From Callorhinus ursinus (Eukaryota > Chordata > Mammalia > Carnivora > Otariidae): a DNA stretch of 64,000 nucleotides. The stretch is taken from the NCBI RefSeq assembly GCF_003265705.1, contig NW_020312775.1, positions 4,234,822 through 4,298,821 of the forward strand, read 5' to 3'. Position numbers and translations under genes: made by a program. Positions 10,586 to 22,224 of this stretch are shown piece by piece (position 1 is the first letter of the stretch; the number at the start of each line of letters is the position of its first letter). The notes beneath the pieces are model-generated. The model was not told the origin of the DNA. It searched no databases and saw only the letters and a list, made by a program, of their open reading frames with translations.

Positions 10586-12823
10586 ATTTTTTATTTTTAT
10601 CTTAATCACCATACATTATATCATTAGTTTGTGATGTAGTGTTCCATGATTCATTGTGCATAACACCCAGTGCTCCATGCAGAACGTGCCCTCTTTAATA
10701 CCCATCACCAGGCTAACCCATCCCCCCACCCCCTCCCCTCTAGAACTCTCAGTTTGTTTTTCAGAGTCCATCGTCTTCATGGTTCGTCTCCCCCTCCGAT
10801 TTACCCCCCTTCATTCTTCCCCTCCTGCTACCTTCTTCTTCTTTTTTTTATTTTCTTAACATATATTGCATTTGTTTCAGAGGTACAGATCTGTGATTCA
10901 ACAGTCTTGCACAATTCACAGCGCTCAGCATAGCACATACCCTTCCCAGTGTCTATCACCCAGCCACCCCATCCCTCCTACCCCACCCCCACTCTGGCAA
11001 CCCCCAGTTTGTTTCCAGAGATTAAGAACTCCTCATATCAGTGAGGTCATATGATACATGTCTTTCTCTGACTGACTTATTTCACACAGCATAACACCCT
11101 CCAGGTCCATCCAGGTCATTGCAAATGGCAAGATCTCATTCCTTTTGATGGCTGCATAATATTCCATTATATATATACCACTTCTTCTTTATCCATTCAT
11201 CTGTCGATGGACATCTTGGCTCTTTCCACAGTTTGGCTATTGTGGACATTGCTGGTATAAACATCGGGGTGCACATACCCCTTAGGATCCCTACATTTGT
11301 ATCTTTGGGGTAAATACCTAGTACTGCAATTGCTGGATCGTATAGTAGCTCTCTTTTTAACTTTCTGAGGAACCTCCATATTGTTTTCCAGAGTGTTTGC
11401 ACCAGCTTGCATTCTCACCAACAGTGTAAGAGCGTTCCCCTTTCTCCACATCCCCGCCAACATCTGTCATTTCCTGACTTGTTAATTTTAGCCATTCTGA
11501 CTGGTGTGAGGTGGTATCTCATTGAGGTTTTGATTTGGATTTCCCTGATGCTGAGCGATGCTGAGCACTTTTTCGTGTGTCTGTTGGACATTTGGATGTC
11601 TTCTTTGGAAAAATGTCTGTTCACGTCTTCTGCCCATTTCTTGATTAGATTATTGGTTCTTTGGGTGTTGAGTTTGATAAGTTCTTTATAGCTTTTGGAT
11701 ACTAGCTCTTTATCTGATATGTCATTTGCAAATATCTTCTTCCATTCTGTCAGTTGTCTTTTGGTTTTGTTGACTGTTTCTTTTGCTGTGCAAAAGCTTT
11801 TTATCTTGATGAAATCCCAATAGTTCCTTTTTGCCCTTGCTTCCCTTGCCTTTGGTGATGTTTCTAGGAAGAAGTTGCTGTGGCTGAGGTCAAAGGGGTT
11901 GCTGCCTATGTTCTCCTTCAGAATTTTGATAGACTCCTGTCACATTTAGGTCTTTCAACCATTTTGAGTCTATTTTTGTGTGTGGTGTAAAGAAATGGTC
12001 CAGTTTCATTCTTCTGCATGTGTCAGTCCAATTTTCCCAACACCATTTGTTGAAGAGACTGTCTTTTTTCCATTGGAGATTCTTTCCTGCTTTGTCAAAG
12101 ATTAGTTGGCCGTAGAGTTGAGGGTCCATTTCTGGGCTCTCTATTCTGTTCCACTGATCTATGTGTTTGTTTTTGTGCCAGTACCATACTGTCTTGATGA
12201 TGACAGCTTTGTAATAGAGCTGGAAGTCTGCAATTGTGATGCCGCCAGGTTTGCTTTTCTTTTTCCACATTCCTCTGGCTATTCGGGGTCTTTTCTGGTT
12301 CCATACAAATTTTAGGATTCTTTGTTCCATTTCTTTGAAAAAAGTGGATGGTATTTTGATGGGGATTGCATTGAATGTGTAGATTGCTCTAGGTAGCATT
12401 GACATCTTCACAATATTTGTTCTTCCAATCCATGAGCATGGAACATTTTTTCCATTTCTTTGTGTCTTCCTCAATTCCTTTCATGAGTATTTTATAGTTT
12501 TCTGAGTACAGATCCTTTGCCTCTTTGTTTAGATTTATTTCTAGGTAGCTTATGGTTTTGTGTGCAAGTGTAAATGGGATCGACTCCTTAGTTTCTCTCT
12601 CTTCTGTCTTGTTGGTATATAGGAATGCCACTGATTTCTGGGCATTGATTTTTATATCCTGCCACTTTACTGAATTCCTGTATGAGTTCTAGCAGTTTTG
12701 GGGTGGAGTCTTTTGGGTTTTCCACCTAAAGTATCATATCATCTGCAAAGAGTGAGTGTTTGACTTCTTCTTTGCCGATTTGGATGCCCTTGATTTCTGT
12801 TGTCTGATTGCTGTGGCTAGGCA
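10586..12823 (-). mobile_element. L1-B: 5'-truncated LINE-1
   Basis: On the minus strand it starts within the reverse transcriptase domain and ends with the 3' UTR and a T-rich stretch at 10586-10600 (the poly-A tail). Its sequence aligns closely with the 3' 2.2 kb of L1-C and L1-H. The truncation point lies near 12823, just after the reverse complement of 'GCCACAGCAATCAGACAAC'. I did not find a convincing target-site duplication. Confidence 0.92.
11100..12822 (-). pseudogene. L1-B ORF2 C-terminal remnant
   Basis: Fragments of the ORF2 reverse transcriptase and C-terminal domain occur in several frames. They include '[19 protein letters not shown]' (residues encoded about 12280-12224) and the end '[18 protein letters not shown]' (about 11227-11174). 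Frame changes and stops between 12631, 12474, 11624 and 11402 break it. In the intact protein this part completes reverse transcription and carries a CCHC knuckle. Here it is clearly non-functional. Confidence 0.85.
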
Positions 12824-12927
12824 TCTTAAGACAAAGGGGAAAAAATGAAAAAGAGTCATGCTAACAGAGCATAAAAACAATGCCCTACAAGTTCAGTATG
12901 ATAAGCAAATAATTTACAACAATTATT

Positions 12928-13118
12928 TTTTTTAAAGATTTTATATATTTATTTGAGAGAGAGAATGAGAGAGAGAGCACATGAGAGGGGATAGGGTCAG
13001 AGGGAGAAGCAGACTCCCTGCTGAGCAGGGAGCCTGATGTGGGACTCGATCCTGGGACTCCAGGATCATGACCTGAGCCGAAGACAGTCACTTAACCAAC
13101 TGAGCCACCCAGGCGCCC
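12928..13118 (-). mobile_element. CAN-SINE
   Basis: The plus strand shows the T-rich end, GA-rich tract and head 'AACTGAGCCACCCAGGCGCC' in reverse. A 13-bp duplication with one mismatch flanks it (12915-12927 and 13119-13131, TACAACAA-ATT type). It sits inside ancient L1-D. Confidence 0.95.
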
Positions 13119-15166
13119 TACAACAAATATTCTTGAAAGAATCATAAAGGAATCTGGAGACCTGACAGTAAGTTATCTAAAATGTCCAACAAAAAAAAAA
13201 AAAAAAAAAAAAAGAACCTGCAGAGAAACAGGAAAATTTGTTCTATAATCAAGAGAAAAAGCAGTTAGTGGAAAAAGACCTCTAGATGGACCAGATAATG
13301 GAATTAGCAGAAAAAGACGAAAGCAGGCAATATGCATGTGGTCGAGATCATAGAAGAAAAGACTGTCAATTGAGTAAACATTTGGAGCACCTCAGTGAAA
13401 AAATAAAATCTTTTTTTTTTAAAGCTAAATGGGTATTCTATAATTCAAAAGTGAGATATCAGAAATGAAAAATTCACTTGAAAGTATATTTGGAATAATA
13501 GAAAAATAGAATAATAGAAAACAGTATAATAGAAAAAAGGGTCAGTGAACTTCAAGATATGTCAATCAAAATTATCCATATGAAGAAAAGGAAGAAAGAG
13601 TGATGCAAAAATGAAGAGGATATCTGTAACTACCAAGACATTTTTATGCATCTAATATACTCCTAGAAGGAGAAAATTGGCATAAAAATATTGTTAAACT
13701 AATAGTTTAAACATTTCCACATTCAGTTTTTTAAAAACCCACAAAAACATCAATTTGCAGATCCAAGAAGCTTAGCTAACAAGATAGATTACATTTAGGG
13801 AAAGAATGTTATGTCAACTTCTCACCAAAAACAATGGAAACCAAAGGAAAAAGAAATCATATATTTAAAGTGTTGAAAAAATTGTCAACACAGAATTCAA
13901 TATCCAGTAAAAATATTCTTTCAAATGAGAGTGAAATAAAGAAATGTTAAGGTAAACAAAAGCTGAGAGAATTTGTTACAAGAATACACAAGCTACAAGA
14001 AATGCTAAAGAAAGTTCTTAAGACTGATGAATTTATACCAGATGGGAACTCAGATCTACTGGAAAAAATAAAGCATCAGGAACAGCAAATATGAAGGTAA
14101 ATTTTAAAAATATCATCTCCCTCTACATCAACATTTTTAAAAGATAATAGTTTAAAGCAAAAACCATTGCTTTGTTTAGTTTATAACTTATATAGATATA
14201 AAACACATGATAATAATAGCAAAAAAGGTCGTTGGGTATATGACATTTTAACTTTCAAAGTGTTTATTTTTTATATGAATGGATATAATATTTACTTTAA
14301 GTATAAAATAATGAGATTAGGATGCATAGTCTAATTCTTAGAGCAACTATGAAAAATAATACAAAGAGATACAATTAAGAATACAATAGAGGAATTAAAA
14401 ATGGAGTAATTATTGAATTAACCCAAAGGAAAGCTTTTAATTAGAAGGTATTGATAAATATATTTCATGTAATATTGATGCAGTTATGTTGAAATCCATT
14501 ATCTTGTTAGTTGTTAGATATCTTTTTTTGTTTCTATGTTTCTTCTTTATTGTCTCCATTCGGATTATTCCAATAACTTTTACTAGATGAGGAAGTAAGA
14601 CACAACCATATGTTGCCTTCAAGAGCCATATTTAAGCACAAAGATGTTTATATATCAAAAGTAAAAGAATGTAAAAATATATACAAGCAAATGGAAAGTT
14701 TAAGAAAACTGAAATGATTATAATAATATCAGACAAAATAGAATTCAAGAAAAGGAGGATTATTGGCAAAACTAGGGACATTTATCTTGGTTGAATATAG
14801 TTTTATCCCTCCCTCTGTGAGAGAACAAATAATAAAAAAATAGTGATCTGAAAATACTATCAACTAGTTTGACTCTATTAGCATTTTATAGTGCTTCATC
14901 CAACTGCAGAAAACTCATTCTCTTCATGTGCATATGAAACCTTAAGCAAGATAGACCATATGCTGGACCTTAAAATAAGTCTCAATAAATTTCAAAAGAT
15001 TTAAATATTATGGAAAATTTCCTCTGAGCACAATAGAACTAAATTATAAATTAGTAATATCTAAAAATATCCTCAAATGCTTCAAAATTAAATAACCTAC
15101 TTGTAAATTTCCATTGAGTCAAAGAGGTAATTATAAATGGGGAATTATAAAATAAATCTACCTAGA

Positions 15167-15603
15167 TAGTGGACACTCAGAACACCAATATGGTGTCAGT
15201 GTTACAAGTGAAGGAGAAGAAATTCAAGGATGTCAAAATAAGGAATTTACCAAGATGGATAATGATGTGGATTTCCCTCTTAGAGGCAGTGTTGAAGCAT
15301 TTCAAAGTGTTTATTATTACTGGCATTACAAGTATGTCAATGTGAAGAATAGGAGCATTGCTGAGGTTTCTATAGTGCTGGCTACTTACATGCTTTTAAA
15401 CTACTGCCTTTCTTAAAAGGAACTCAAATATGAGGGGCTATGCAAGTACCACTGAAGAAGACTCAGTGTGGAATGTGACTCTGTATTCCTGATCATGACC
15501 TTTTTTACCTGGCACCCCTTTTTAAAAAACATCATGGTGTAAATCTTTTATATTCTAATTGAGAATTAATGCCCAGTAAAATATGACTGGCTCATGTAAA
15601 AAG
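15167..15603 (+). pseudogene. ATP5MF: Processed pseudogene of ATP5MF (ATP synthase F0 subunit f)
   Basis: The parent gene encodes a small inner-membrane subunit of mitochondrial ATP synthase. A start-like ATG at 15190 opens 'MVSVLQVKEKKFKDVKI', which aligns with the N-terminus of the shorter isoform. A frameshift follows near 15270. The next frame reads 'AFQSVYYYWHYKYVNVKN' and 'LATYMLLNYCLS', then an in-frame TAA at 15413-15415 and 'KELKYEGLCKYH' ending at the ancestral TGA 15453-15455. About 145 bases of 3' UTR with 'AGTAAAATATGACTGG' and a short A-run follow. There are no introns, and an imperfect 17-18 bp duplication flanks it (15149-15166 and 15604-15620). All of this indicates a retrocopy, now dead. 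The gene identity is from memory of the protein. Confidence 0.85.
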
Positions 15604-16402
15604 AAAATAATCTGCCTGAGTGATAATGAAAACATAACAGCAAAATGTGTGTGAAGCAGCTAAAGCAGTGCTTAATAAGAAATTTATAAGTTTGAATATA
15701 AAAATGAAACAAGTTTTCTTTATAGAAAAGCAGTAGGCCTCAAAGTTGCTGATCATAATTTTTACCCTGTAAAGCTAAAAAAGGAAGAGCAAATTAAACC
15801 CAGAGTAAAGAAAGAAAATAATAAAGATAAGAACAAAAATCGATGAAATAGAAAATGAACAAGAGAAAAAAAATAAAGAAAAAGCTGGTTCTTTGAAAAG
15901 TTTAATAAAATAGATAAAATTTGATGTAGATCAATCAATCAATAAAAGAGCAAATACAAATTATAAGTATCAGGAATGAAAGCAAAAGTATTGATACAAA
16001 TCCTACACACATTAAAAGGATATCTAAGGAATATTACAAAACTGACAAATTGGATGACATGGATTAGTTCCTTGACTGGCACCAATTTCCAAAACTGATA
16101 CAAAAAATATAGAAAACTGTAATAAGACCACACATAAAATAAATTGAATGTGTAATAAAAGTACTCTCACACAAAGAAAATTTGCAGATCACAACTTCTT
16201 ATTGATAAATTCTATCAAACATTTAAGAAGAAAATAACATTAATCTTATACTAACTCTTTAAGGAGGTGAAGGAGGAGAGAATCTTTCCCTATTTGTTTT
16301 ATGAGGCCAGGATAAGCCAGTTACCAAAATCTGACAAAGGCATTACAAGAACAGAAAATAACATCCAATGTCCTTCATGAATATAGACCAAAAAAAATTC
16401 TT

Positions 16403-16600
16403 TTTTTTTTTTTAAGATTTTATTTATTTGACGGAGAGAGATACAGTGAGAGAGGGAACACAAGCAAGGGGAGTGGGAGAGGGAGAAGCAGGCTTTCCGT
16501 GGAGCAGGGAGCCCAATGTGGGGCTCGATCCCAGGACCCTGGGATCATGACCTGAGCTGAAGGCAGACGCTTAATGACTGAGCCACCCAGGCGCCCCCCC
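16403..16600 (-). mobile_element. CAN-SINE
   Basis: Reverse-oriented copy with head 'GACTGAGCCACCCAGGCGCC' at its right end and 'AAGATTTTATTTATTTG' at its left. The flanks share AAAAAAATTCTT (16391-16402 and 16601-16612). It lies in ancient L1-D. Confidence 0.95.
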
Positions 16601-16984
16601 AAAAAAATTCTTAACACAATATTAGTAAATTGAATACAACAATATATTATGAAAAGATACATCATGAATAAGTGGGGTTTATTCCAGTAATGCAAGATTG
16701 GTTAACATTGAAAATCAATGTAATTCACCATTTTAAGAGAATAAAGAAGAAAAATCATAAAATTATTTTAATAGATGCAGATGAATTATTTGACAAATTC
16801 TACATTTCTTTATGACTCAAAAACAAGATATGCTCAAGAAAGTAGGAATAGAAGGAAATTTGCTCAATTCAATAAAGGGGAATCTACAAAAACCTACAGC
16901 TAATATCATTCTTAATTGTGAACTAGTGGATGTGTTTTCCCCTAAAAGTGGAACAAGACAAAATGTCTTCTACCCCCATTTCTT

Positions 16985-19505
16985 TTGAGGAAATATGTAG
17001 TAGTGGAATTACAGGTCACTGGGTGGTTTTATATTTGAGTTTATAAGAAATATCCAAACAGTTCTCCATCATGGTTGTAACATTTTACACTCCCACCTGC
17101 AACATATGAGAAGTCTAGTCCTTCTACACCTTCACCAAAATTTAGTCTTTTTTTCTCTCTTTTTTTTTTCAAATGTTAGGCATTTTACTTGACTGGCAAT
17201 AGTATATCAGATGGTTTGAACCTTAAGGTGATTTTAATTTGTTTTTCCCTGTTGACTAATGATGTTATGTACCTTTCTATGTGCTTACTGGCCTTTGGAT
17301 ATCTTATTTTATGAAGTATTTGCTCAACTCTTGGTATCTTACTGGGTTGTTTTATTTTATCATTGATTTGTAGGCATTCATTGTATGTTCTACATATGAG
17401 TAATTTGTCAACTATATGGATTGTGAATAATTTTACCAGTCTGTGGCTGATATTTTCATTTTTATAACAAGTTTTTTAATGAATTCAACTTATGAATTTT
17501 TATTTTATGATTATTGATTTAGTGTCCTTTCTAAGAAATTTTTGTCTACCTCAAAATTACAAAGATATGCTTTAGTGTTTTCCTTTAGAAACTCTGTAGT
17601 TTCTCTTTAATGTTTACAGCTATGATGCATCTCTAATTAATTTATGTGTATGCAGTGAGGTAGGGCTCAAGATTAGTTGTTTTTCATATGTTTATCCAAT
17701 TTTTGCCACACAGTTTGTTGAAAGGCCTTTTCCCCATTGAATTTCCTTGAAAATATTTTCAAAATTCAATTGACCATAAACATGTGAGCATTCAGATGCA
17801 TTGATCAGATATTCTATCCTTATGCCAATGCAACATTTTCTTGATTACTGTAGACTTATAGTAGCCTTGAAGTCAATAAAATCATACACCTACTTTTTTT
17901 ATTTTTTAAATTGTTTTGGCTCTTGTAGTTTCTTTTTATTCCCATAAATTTAGAGTCCATATGTTAATTTTATGAAAATGAATTTTTTCCTGAGATTGCT
18001 TTCAATTTATAGATCAAGTTGGGGAAAGTTGACATGTCAAAAATAGTGAGTGTTCCAATCTTTGAATATGGCATATATCACCATTTACTTGTCATTAATT
18101 TTGGAAAATTCTTAGCAAATATTACTTCAAATATTTCTTTTATTTCTTTCTTGCTTCTCCTTCTGCTGTTCCCATTGTGTGTATGTTATACCTTTTGTAA
18201 TTATCCCACATTTCTTGGGTAGTCTGTTTTTTGGGGTTTTTTGTTGTTGTTGTTGTTGTTCTCTTGATTTTTCATTTCTGGAAGTTTCTATTTACATATC
18301 TTCAAGTTCACTGATTCTTTCCTTGGCCTTCTCCAGTCTACTGATGAGCCTATCAATGGCATTTTTCACATTATTACAGTATTTATTTTTAATCTCTAGA
18401 ATTGCCTTTTGATTTTTTCCTTGACTTTCTATCTATGTGCTTACATTATCCATCTATTTTTGCATGTTCACTTTTTCCATTAAAGCTTTTAGCATAATAA
18501 TCATAGTTATTTTAAATTCCTAGTTAATAATTCCAAAATCTCAGCCATATTTGAGTCTGACTTGATGCTTGCTCAGTTTCTTCAGACTGTTTTTGTATTT
18601 CAGCTTGCCTTGTAATTTTCTGTCAGTAGTTTAGACTTGATGTATTGAGTAATAGGAATTGAGGTAAATAGGCCCTTAGTATGAGGTTTTACATTTATCT
18701 AGCTGGGAGTTAGGCTGTGTTTATTGTTCACTGTTGCTATAGGTGTCAGAGGCTAAAGTTTCCTCTAATGTCCTTGTTTTTGTCTCTCCTGTTATCTTTG
18801 GGTTTCTTTAGAAACTCCTTCAATAGAATCTGAGACTTGCAGTTTTATTCAGCTGTAATCTTCTGTTATTATACAGTTGTCCAATTGATATGATACTAAG
18901 ATGTGAGGGAAAGGGTGGATTATAGTTCTATGATTAGGTATCAATATTTTAGCAAGCCTGTATCCCTGGGCTGTAACCTTCACAAGTACTTTTCATCTTG
19001 TTTTTCCACAGTAGGTGAGTCAGAAAGACTAGAGGTGGCTGGAGTTGGAAATTTTCTTTCTTCCAGGTCTCATAAAACTCAAGTTGTTTCTCTGGCAAAA
19101 CAGTTTCCCTTGAGAGCAGACTATTTTTAAGGAGAAGAGAGTGTTTTGAGTGCTTTTCAGAATTGTTACTTTCCCCCTCCCCCTGCCAGAAGCATGAGAG
19201 AATTTTTTCCTCAGCTTCACCCTGAAAATCTAGTGGAGCTCCTGGACAAAACTTAAAAAAAATATGCAGGCAGCCCTAAGACTGGGATGCCCATTTTTTT
19301 TAACTCTCAAGCTCATTCACACTGAACATCCAGCAATCTGTTAATCACAGTCTAAGTGTTCCTACTAGTACTGGCTCCAGCAGCAGATTTCTGCTCCTAG
19401 TAAATTGTGATTCTCTGTGTTTGCTTGTCTTTTCAATTTTCAGGGTGGCAGCTTGCCCTGTGACATCAATTACCTGCTGGATTCCTCAATTCCTTGAAGA
19501 AGAGT
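16985..19505 (-). mobile_element. L1-E: ancient LINE-1 in opposite orientation to L1-D
   Basis: 16985-18085 is the antisense of an old ORF2 C-terminal half (for example 'TTTGTTGAAAGGCCTTTTCC', 'CTTATGCCAATGCAACATTT'). From about 18086 the text switches to what looks like antisense ORF1 ('AGTTCACTGATTCTTTCCTT') and a 5' UTR-like part up to 19505. Either one element lost its middle or two elements abut. Divergence is high and there are no useful frames. The 5' UTR-like assignment is tentative. Confidence 0.65.
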
Positions 19506-19760
19506 TGTTGATTCTCAATTTGTTCAGCTTTTTTTTCTTGTGAGGACAGAGTGATAATTTCTTATTTGTTTGTTTTAAGAGTGATAACTTCCAAACTATA
19601 TATTTTGGACCAGGACCCAGAAGTCCTCTTTATTTATTTAGAAATGTTTACATTTATCTAACAATATTTTGAAGTTTTTTAGTATAGATGTCTTGCACAT
19701 CTCTTCCTCAATTTATTCCTAAGTATTTTGTTTTATTGTTTTTTTTTCTTAAAATTTTTT

Positions 19761-19959
19761 GGGGCATCTGGGTGGCTCAGTCAGTTAAGTGTCTGACTCT
19801 TGGTTTTGGCTCAGATCATGATCTCAGGGTCATGAGATGAAGCCCTGTGGTGGACTCCCTGATCACCAGGGAGTCTGCTTGAGATTTTCTCTCTCCGTCT
19901 CCCTCTGCCCCTCTCCCACTGCTCTCTCTCTCAAATAAATAAATAAATCTTTAAAAAAA
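19761..19959 (+). mobile_element. CAN-SINE (first of a tandem pair)
   Basis: Head 'GGGGCATCTGGGTGGCTCAG', CT-rich tract, AAATAAATAAATAAATC tail. It belongs to a subtype with 'TCTGACTCTTGGTTTTGGC', different from its neighbour. The flanking duplication is unclear because both ends are A/T-rich. Confidence 0.93.
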
Positions 19960-19967
19960 TTATTTTC

Positions 19968-20187
19968 GGGTGCCTGGGTGGCTCAGTTGTTTAAGCGACT
20001 GCCTTCAGCTCAGGTCATGATCCTGGAGTCCCGGGATTGAGTCCCACATCAGGCTCCCTGCTCAGCAGGGAGTCTGCTTCTCCCTCTGACCCTCTTCCCT
20101 CTCATGCTATCTCTCATTTTCTCTCTCTCAAATAAATAAATAAAATCTTTAAAATACATAAATAAATAGATAAATAAATAAATAAAT
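19968..20187 (+). mobile_element. CAN-SINE (second of a tandem pair)
   Basis: It starts eight bases after the first copy with 'GGGTGCCTGGGTGGCTCAG' and has the 'GCGACTGCCTTCAGC' subtype. It ends in a long AAATA/AAAT tail to 20187. It probably inserted into the A-rich tail of the first copy. Confidence 0.93.
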
Positions 20188-20469
20188 TTCAATTGCATGC
20201 TGCTAATAAACAAACAATTTTTTTAATTTTTATATTTTGATCTTGCATTCTGAGGCCTTGATAAATTTACTTTTCAGTTCTAATAATTAATTTGTACATC
20301 CCTTATGATTTTCTACATATATAATCATGCCCTCCTTAATTAAAAAGAGTTTTAATTTTTCCTTTCCAATTTTTATGTTTTTTGTTTCTTCTTGTAGACT
20401 TACTGGACTGGCTAAGACATCCAGTACAATACTGAAGAGAAATGAAACAACATATCCATAAGAAAAACA

Positions 20470-20646
20470 TGTATAATAATGATAACAACTTAATTCATAG
20501 TAACTCCAAACTGGAAACAACTAACATATAAATTTAGAGGAAAATGAAACAAATATATAGTAGTTTTTAGAAAATGGAATACTAGCCAACAATAAAAAAA
20601 GGAACAAGCTACAAATGCACATAACATGGATGAATCTCAAAAACAT
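20470..20646 (+). mobile_element. L1-F: old L1 3' end, left part
   Basis: The phrases 'TAACTCCAAACTGGAAACAA', 'AATGGAATACTAGCCAACAA' and 'CATGGATGAATCTCAAAAAC' are the end of an old ORF2 and early 3' UTR. The element resumes at 27365 after L1-G, sharing the 9-bp duplication CAAAAACAT (20638-20646 and 27365-27373). Confidence 0.75.
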
Positions 20647-21020
20647 GGTGCTGGTTGAAGGAAGATGGCAGCTAAGTAGGAGGACCATGAGCTTGTCTCT
20701 TCCCAGGAACACAACTAGATAACTATCAAATCATCCCACATACCCCAGAAATCAACCTGAAGACTGACAGAAAAAACTAACCAGTAAAGGGGCAGAAGAG
20801 GCCATATCAAAGAAAGTAGGAAGTGTAGAGACATAGTTCGGGGGAGAAAGAGATGGCAGGGCTGTGGAGGGGAGGGAGGGGTGGCTGTGGAGAAAGGGGA
20901 GTGAGTAGAGGACACAGGGGACTGCACAAGGAGAACTTTCCCCCCAAAGCCATGGGCTTAGAAAACAAGAGAGATCAAATTTCATGAGTTCTTGCAACCA
21001 GTGGGGCTTAAAGCCTGGGC

Positions 21021-21905
21021 TTTTAAAGGTCAGTGGGCTTGGCTGGGATAGAGCCCGGAGGGCCCTGTGCTGCTCCTGGAGTGAAGGCAGGCAAACAACC
21101 CAGAGGCAGATAGACTGAAAACAGTAAATTGAAGAATACCTGGGGCATACAGGGAGGAGATTATTTGCTCTTCTCAGAGTGCTTCTCTGAGAGGCAGTGT
21201 TCATGGAGATGCCTCTCCATGAACAAAGGAGTTGTTAGCCAGTGCCATTTCCCTCCCCCATCCCTCAGCATAAACACATAGCTAACTGCTGGACACAATG
21301 CAGTACTGACAGTGGCTGCCTAACTTGCTTACACCAAGCCCCACACACCTGTGCTCTGACAGCATGGCCCTTCTCAGCCAAGCATGCCTCAGTTCCAGCA
21401 CAGTGGACCCCTCCCCACAGAAGACCAGGACAAACTCCAGCTCACATCATGTCCCTAAAGACTGTCATTTTAAAGGTCAGCAGGGTTGGATGGGATAGAA
21501 CAAGGAGGGCACTGCTTTGCTCCTGGAGAAAAGGCAAGCAAAAAATCCAGAGGCAGACAAAATGGAAACAACAATCTGAAAAATACCTGGGGCACAGAGG
21601 GAGATTATTCACTCTTCTTGGAGCACTTCCCTAAGAGGAAGCATTCACAGAGACTCCTCTCCATGAACAAAGCAGATTGCTGGCACCATTTCCCTCCCCT
21701 GCCCCTCAGCAGAAATACAGAGGCACCTGTAGGAAGCAGCAAAGCACCAACACTTGCTGCCTAACTGGCATAAATGAAGCCCCACACCCTTGCACTCTGA
21801 CAGTACCACCCTTGTCAAGCAAACTTGACTCCATCCCAGTGCAGTGGGCCCCTACCCCAGAAGACCAGCACAAACCCCTGCCATGTCTCCTGACTGGAGA
21901 GTTCT
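21021..21905 (+). repeat. Two tandem blocks of about 447 bp in the L1-G 5' UTR
   Basis: Block 1 starts at 21021 (TTTTAAAGGTCAGTGGGCTT) and block 2 at 21468 (TTTTAAAGGTCAGCAGGG). Both pass the same landmarks in order: 'GGATAGA', 'GCTCCTGGAG', 'CCAGAGGCAGA', 'ATACCTGGGGCA', 'CTCTCCATGAACAAA', 'CCATTTCCCTCCCC', 'CTGCCTAACT', 'AGCCCCACAC' and 'AGAAGACCAG'. By eye they are roughly three-quarters identical. Tandem 5' UTR monomers act as promoter units in rodent L1s; a similar role here is inference. Confidence 0.85.
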
Positions 21906-22224
21906 GCAGGGCCTCAGTTCTAGTGGAACTAGTATCAGGTGTCATTTTACAAGGAGACCAAGAACACCTAGTTAAAACTCACAACACTCTAGCCAAGGAC
22001 CGAACACTGCTTTGTAGGCAAGGACATCCTCTGCAGATGACTGGCCTGAAAGATAGAGCAGCCAAAACACAACAGCAGAGCCCATGGAGCACACACCAGA
22101 GACACTTCATGAAGTGCCAGGCACTAGACATTACATGATCTCTTCTTCCCAAGGCCATTACTTTCAGAAGCAGGAGACATAACTGGCTTTTCTAACACAG
22201 AGAAGAAGGTAGTACGTAGACAAA

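Larger units (their letters stand above)
12840..16985 (+). mobile_element. L1-D: ancient LINE-1 fragment with inserted SINEs and pseudogene
   Basis: The order 5' region (12840-13300), ORF1-like (13300-14100), endonuclease-like (14640-15150) and reverse transcriptase start (15604-16985) matches an old plus-strand L1. Recognisable phrases are 'ATCAGACAAAATAGAATTCA', 'GATAGACCATATGCTGGACC', 'AAAGCTGGTTCTTTGAAAAG' and 'GGGGTTTATTCCAGTAATGC'. Two CAN-SINEs and the ATP5MF pseudogene interrupt it, so it is older than all three. No long frame survives. Confidence 0.8.
19640..20440 (-). mobile_element. Ancient L1 ORF2 fragment split by two SINEs
   Basis: The plus strand reads 'CAATTTATTCCTAAGTATTT' before the SINEs, and 'GATTTTCTACATATATAATC', 'CCTTTCCAATTTTTATG' and 'CATCCAGTACAATACTGAAG' after them. 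These are antisense ORF2 reverse transcriptase phrases. The two CAN-SINEs at 19761-20187 interrupt it. Confidence 0.75.

Noticed and set aside
20752..21204. A 150-codon minus-strand frame and a 153-codon plus-strand frame nearby (21677-22138)
   Set aside because: Both lie in the L1-G 5' UTR and follow its tandem blocks, so they are fortuitous.
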